From Leishmania martiniquensis (lineage: Eukaryota > Euglenozoa > Kinetoplastea > Trypanosomatida > Trypanosomatidae), in contig NC_090143.1 in the NCBI RefSeq assembly GCF_017916325.1, positions 1 to 64,000 on the forward strand: DNA of 64,000 nucleotides. Direction: 5' to 3'. The notes under the pieces were generated by a model. That model worked only from the letters and a program-made list of their open reading frames with translations, did no database searches and was not told where the DNA came from. Position 1 is the stretch's first letter. Every line of letters begins with the position of its first letter. Position numbers and translations under genes: made by a program. Positions 60,701 to 64,000 of this stretch are shown in pieces.

Positions 60701-61505
60701 CTTCCCGCTTCTCACTTTCGCTCTCTGGGGTAACAGAAGCAGCAGCGGGTCGCCAGTATCCCAGGGTCCATTGTAGAACGAGGAGAGCCCCCCCTCCCTG
60801 CCCACAGCAGCATACAGTGAAAGATTTGTGCAGGGCACACGCACACACACACACACAGAGGCATACGTGGCGGTTGAAAACGCACAGACGCGCTCAACAG
60901 TGGAGCCGTTTGGGCGAGGTGTTGCGGCGCGAACGTGATTTTCTCTCTCCTCTGTGTACTGTTTCGCGCATGGGTGTGTCTCGACGCCAGCCCTGAGCGT
61001 CTCTCGGCAAAAGCGTTAGCCCTCACTCGTGCTTCTGCTCAAAATCTTTGATTTCTTCGACTTGTGGTGCTTTGCACCTCCGCTTTTTTCCTCATCTCGA
61101 TCAGCTGAGCCTCTCCCCTTCTCCCCTCCCCTCCCCTCTCCGTCTCTGTCGTGCTACGGTTGTACCATAGGCGTATCTTTACTGGGGTGTGTTTGCTTGC
61201 CTACAACCCTTTCCCTACTCTCCTCCACCCCCCCTCCCCTCCCATCTTCTTCACCTCAGTGTGCCGCTGCGCTCGCACCCTTGTCTCTTCCAGTCGAACT
61301 ATCGAGCGCACGTGCCCTTTAACTTTGCCTCGAGTAGTCGTGGTCTCTATTTCTGCGCGTTGTCCCTCCCCCCTCCTCTTCTCCCTTCTCCCCCCTCTCT
61401 CACATCTTCCGCCGTCTCCCCCCTCCTCTTCGTTTCTCTTCTATCACTTTTCAGCTTGAGCGTGGTGGTTCGTAGCGCCTCTGCGCTGCACGTAATTGGC
61501 CGTCC
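57783..61505 (+). other. Long spacer (3.7 kb), strongly pyrimidine-rich
   Basis: No supported gene. Dominated by C/T blocks (about 58135-58310, 58735-58830, 59040-59390, 59935-60170, 61085-61260, 61365-61450) and three dinucleotide tracts: CA (58883-58900, continuing as CTCA repeats to about 58920), GT (59862-59880) and CA (60839-60856). AG at about 61453-61454 follows the last block and is a candidate acceptor about 50 bases before the LRR gene. Open frames here are Ser/Leu/Pro-rich translations of the pyrimidine tracts. Confidence 0.5.
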
Positions 61506-63455
61506 ATGCAGACCTCACACACTCTTGCACTTATTTCGGGCTTCTTGCCGCAACCGCCTTGCGCGATGATTGCAGCTGGTCCAGTTGTGCGGTGCGCCAC
61601 GGAGCGGCGTGATTGCCTCGCCGCGAGTGCAACTCACAGCTTCACGGTGGAGCGGATTACGGCTCGCCATGCGCGTGAGAAGGGTGTGTGTCTCGCCCTC
61701 GCAGACAAGGTACAAGAGGTGATGGTGATAACGTGTCGCCCCGCTGGTCGTAAGGATGGCGCGCAGGCTGCACTAGAGGTAGCCATGTGGTGGGTCGACC
61801 GCTGCCTCAGGGTGGCTGCGGAGGAGGCCGCTGAAGAAGCGGCACCGCTGTTTTGTTGCATGAGGATCGTGGACGTCGCGGTGGAGAGGCTGATGCTCTA
61901 CTCGAGCGAGGACTCACCAGTCTCTGGAGTACCGCCCTGCTTGCGTATGCGTATGCCCCGGTGCTTCCTCGCTCTGCAGCTGTTCCGTCTCTCAAAGCTG
62001 CGCCACGTGCAGCTGTCCCCATCTGTTCGCCGTCGGATCGTTGAGCTCGATGTTTGGTCATGCCTGCGCTGGCCGCAGTCGGACGTGAACTCGCTCCTCA
62101 CCAGCTTGCAGTCACCGCTTCGTGCGGTTCGTGTAGCGACGTGCTCCGTATCTCCTGTGAAGCTGCTCAACAAATTTCACGCGTCCTTGCGGGTGGTTTA
62201 CCTGTTCCGTCGAACGTCCGCTCTCCGCGACCCGACCGACACGCGCGTGCCCGTCAACATCGAAGACGAGGAGTACGAGGAGGAAGAGAGCAACCAAAGC
62301 CCGTCTCTCATGCCCGGCGGGTGTGCACCTGCTGCCGCCCAGAAATCCAGTTTGCTCCCTGAGGCGGCACAGACTATCTCGCCGCTACCACCCACCGCCG
62401 CGCCATTGACGGCGCTGCACACAACGCCCACCACGACCAGTGTCTCCGGTACGCGAGGCCGGCGGACCAAGCGCGTACGCCTCTCCGCGGCCGCTGCGGT
62501 AGCCCCGGTGCTCGAGGAGCTCTACGTAGAAAGCTCGTCCCGGCGATCAATGCCACGCTGGGTGGAGACGTGCACGCGCCTGAGGCACGTGACGCTGCGC
62601 AACTGCGCCTATAGTCGAGTGGACTCACTGCGCTTCGCCCGCGCGCTCACAAGCGTCGTGCTCGAGGGGTGTGGCAACTTCGTCGGGTTCGACATCTTTC
62701 GCAGCTTTCCTCAACTGCAGTCAGTCACCGTGAAGAGCTGCGCTCTACTGCGCGACCTCTACTGGCTGCCTCGACTGACGGGTGCGCTGCGCTCCTTGTG
62801 TATTCACCATACGTCGTCCGCGTCGCTCACCGCTTTTGCGTCCGCGGCGTTTCTTGGGGCGGGGCTCAGCGGGCTGGAGCAGCTGAACCTCTCTATCCCG
62901 AGCCTGCACGCACTACGGCCCTTCATGTCGCCAGCCGCGGCTTCACTGCGTGAACTGACTCTCTTCGCCTGCTTAAATTTGAACGGCTTCGCAGACCTTC
63001 CTCCGCTGCCTGTCTTGGAGAAGGTGGTGATCACTGGCAACCGCCACATGCAGAACTTTCTCTGGCTGGCGAAGTCACCCCGCGTCGTCGAGGTGCGTGC
63101 AACGCAGTGCACACAGCTGACATCCATGGCTGGACTGGACGCGCTGCACCTGCTGCGCGTACTTGACATCAATGGATGCCAGCAAGTTCGTGGAATCGCC
63201 CCACTCGCCGAGTGCCGCTCCCTAACGTACCTCGACGTGTCGCATTGCGGACTGCTGACCAGAGTATCTGCGCTCAAAAAGCTCCCGCGCCTCCAATACG
63301 TGCTAATGCACAACTGCACGTCGCTGGCCAAGGACTTTGGGTGGATCGAGGGCTGCCCGAAGCTGGTGGAGCTGATGGTGCCTGGACCGGCCTGGATCGA
63401 GCCGGCAGCGAATGTGCTGCATCACCTCGGCCGCTGCGATGTAACCCTTCGCTGA
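61506..63455 (+). CDS. Leucine-rich-repeat protein
   Basis: 649 residues from the ATG at 61506 (a second ATG at 61566 would remove 20 residues). The N-terminal 230 residues look globular and are unrecognised; an acidic linker (EDEEYEEEESN) at about 255-265 and a Pro/Thr-rich stretch follow. From about 340 to the end at least nine LRR-like units occur, mostly of the form L..L.I..C..L..L..L..., for example LRHVTLRNCAYSRVDSL, LQSVTVKSCALLRDLYWL, LRELTLFACLNLNGFADL, LRVLDINGCQQVRGIAPL and LTYLDVSHCGLLTRVSAL. The recurrent N/C-x-C pattern resembles the cysteine-containing class. No signal peptide or kinase domain, so probably intracellular protein binding. Confidence 0.9.
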   Translation: MQTSHTLALISGFLPQPPCAMIAAGPVVRCATERRDCLAASATHSFTVERITARHAREKGVCLALADKVQEVMVITCRPAGRKDGAQAALEVAMWWVDRCLRVAAEEAAEEAAPLFCCMRIVDVAVERLMLYSSEDSPVSGVPPCLRMRMPRCFLALQLFRLSKLRHVQLSPSVRRRIVELDVWSCLRWPQSDVNSLLTSLQSPLRAVRVATCSVSPVKLLNKFHASLRVVYLFRRTSALRDPTDTRVPVNIEDEEYEEEESNQSPSLMPGGCAPAAAQKSSLLPEAAQTISPLPPTAAPLTALHTTPTTTSVSGTRGRRTKRVRLSAAAAVAPVLEELYVESSSRRSMPRWVETCTRLRHVTLRNCAYSRVDSLRFARALTSVVLEGCGNFVGFDIFRSFPQLQSVTVKSCALLRDLYWLPRLTGALRSLCIHHTSSASLTAFASAAFLGAGLSGLEQLNLSIPSLHALRPFMSPAAASLRELTLFACLNLNGFADLPPLPVLEKVVITGNRHMQNFLWLAKSPRVVEVRATQCTQLTSMAGLDALHLLRVLDINGCQQVRGIAPLAECRSLTYLDVSHCGLLTRVSALKKLPRLQYVLMHNCTSLAKDFGWIEGCPKLVELMVPGPAWIEPAANVLHHLGRCDVTLR

Positions 63456-64000
63456 TACAAACTGAGGACCATGGAAAACGCAAGTGAGGCGGTATCAAGA
63501 GACGAAGCGCCACCGTGACAGCTCCTCACCTCCCTCCCTCCCTCCTTCCTAACTTACCTCTCCGTCTCTGCTGCTTCCTGAGGCGGCGGCGGAGGCCGCC
63601 GCCGCACCAGCCGCGAGCGAGTCAGTAAGAGGCAGCGTTTCTAGGGTATGCGGATCTCTCCCTCAGTGCCATTACTGCTTCTGTCGGCTCCTCCACCGGC
63701 GCTTCACGGCTACACCCCATCTCCCTGTCATCCACCACGATGGTGTCTGCGGCGAGATTTTTCAACTTCTCATCTCCCCCTCAGCTTCAGGCAATCGGGG
63801 GAGAAGATGTGAGCAGCAACACACTACTCCCCCCCCTCCCCTTCCGCTGGCACACCGGTTGTGTCCGCTCACGTCCCCGTTTCCACTCTGTCGCGGTTGG
63901 TGTCGCTGGCGCCGGCGCTTTCACGTGCGGTGGCTTGCTGCCACCTCCTCAAACCTTCACTGCTCTGCTTCTTTTACGCTCTCCAATTCCCTTGGGATGC
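63456..64000 (+). other. Spacer at the right edge
   Basis: 545 bases after the LRR gene with C/T-rich runs (about 63525-63580, 63750-63785, 63825-63850) and a GC hairpin at 63583-63605. No gene seen; a downstream gene may begin beyond the edge. Confidence 0.4.
63583..63605. repeat. Perfect GC hairpin (10-bp stem, 3-base loop)
   Basis: GCGGCGGCGG at 63583-63592 is exactly complementary to CCGCCGCCGC at 63596-63605 with AGG as loop. In RNA this would be a very stable hairpin in the 3' UTR or spacer of the LRR gene. It may simply reflect a CGG-type triplet repeat. Confidence 0.6.

Overview
The window is nuclear DNA from a trypanosomatid protist, most likely of the Leishmania/Leptomonas/Crithidia group (Leishmaniinae). 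The evidence is intron-less genes almost all on one strand, long pyrimidine-rich runs followed by AG in front of coding regions (spliced-leader acceptor architecture), GC-rich third codon positions, frequent CA/GT microsatellites in long intergenic spacers, and a TATE/DIRS-type tyrosine-recombinase retroelement of a kind reported from several trypanosomatid lineages. I cannot name the species.

Layout. Positions 1 to about 4,830 hold a mobile element read on the minus strand and cut by the left window edge. In its transcription order it has a 149-residue leader ORF, a Ulp1/C48-like cysteine protease, a tyrosine recombinase, and a reverse transcriptase with RNase H. A gene-poor stretch (about 4,830-8,350) follows. 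From 8,352 to the right edge every confident gene is on the plus strand, as in one polycistronic transcription unit.

Plus-strand genes in order: cohesin SMC3 (8352); a Cys-rich hypothetical that may be split by an in-frame TAG (12403-13776); a longin R-SNARE of VAMP7 type (14804); a LisH protein (17215); a 67-residue eEF1B-N-terminal-like protein (18883); a histidine phosphatase (20639); an ASC-1/TRIP4-like zinc-finger plus ASCH protein (21677); a DDX46/Prp5-type DEAD-box helicase (24427); AP-3 delta-adaptin (28338); a dual-specificity phosphatase (33405); a coiled-coil protein (36016); a short, possibly mitochondrial protein (40074); a Zn-finger protein with an array of hydrophobic-x-R-T-x-S sites (42256); XPF/ERCC4 nuclease (49646); the PIG-H subunit of GPI-GlcNAc transferase (54447); a small membrane, possibly mitochondrial, protein (57084); and a leucine-rich-repeat protein (61506).

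The plus-strand genes are not a functional operon. They cover cohesion, splicing, trafficking (R-SNARE and AP-3), DNA repair and GPI synthesis, which is normal for trypanosomatid units where neighbours share transcription but not pathway. The most unusual part is the mobile element, with its extra Ulp1-like protease and ATG-less downstream frames. Less certain observations are the in-frame stop in the Cys-rich gene, the stand-alone eEF1B N-domain, the phosphosite array, and two spacers of about 4 kb without a recognisable gene.
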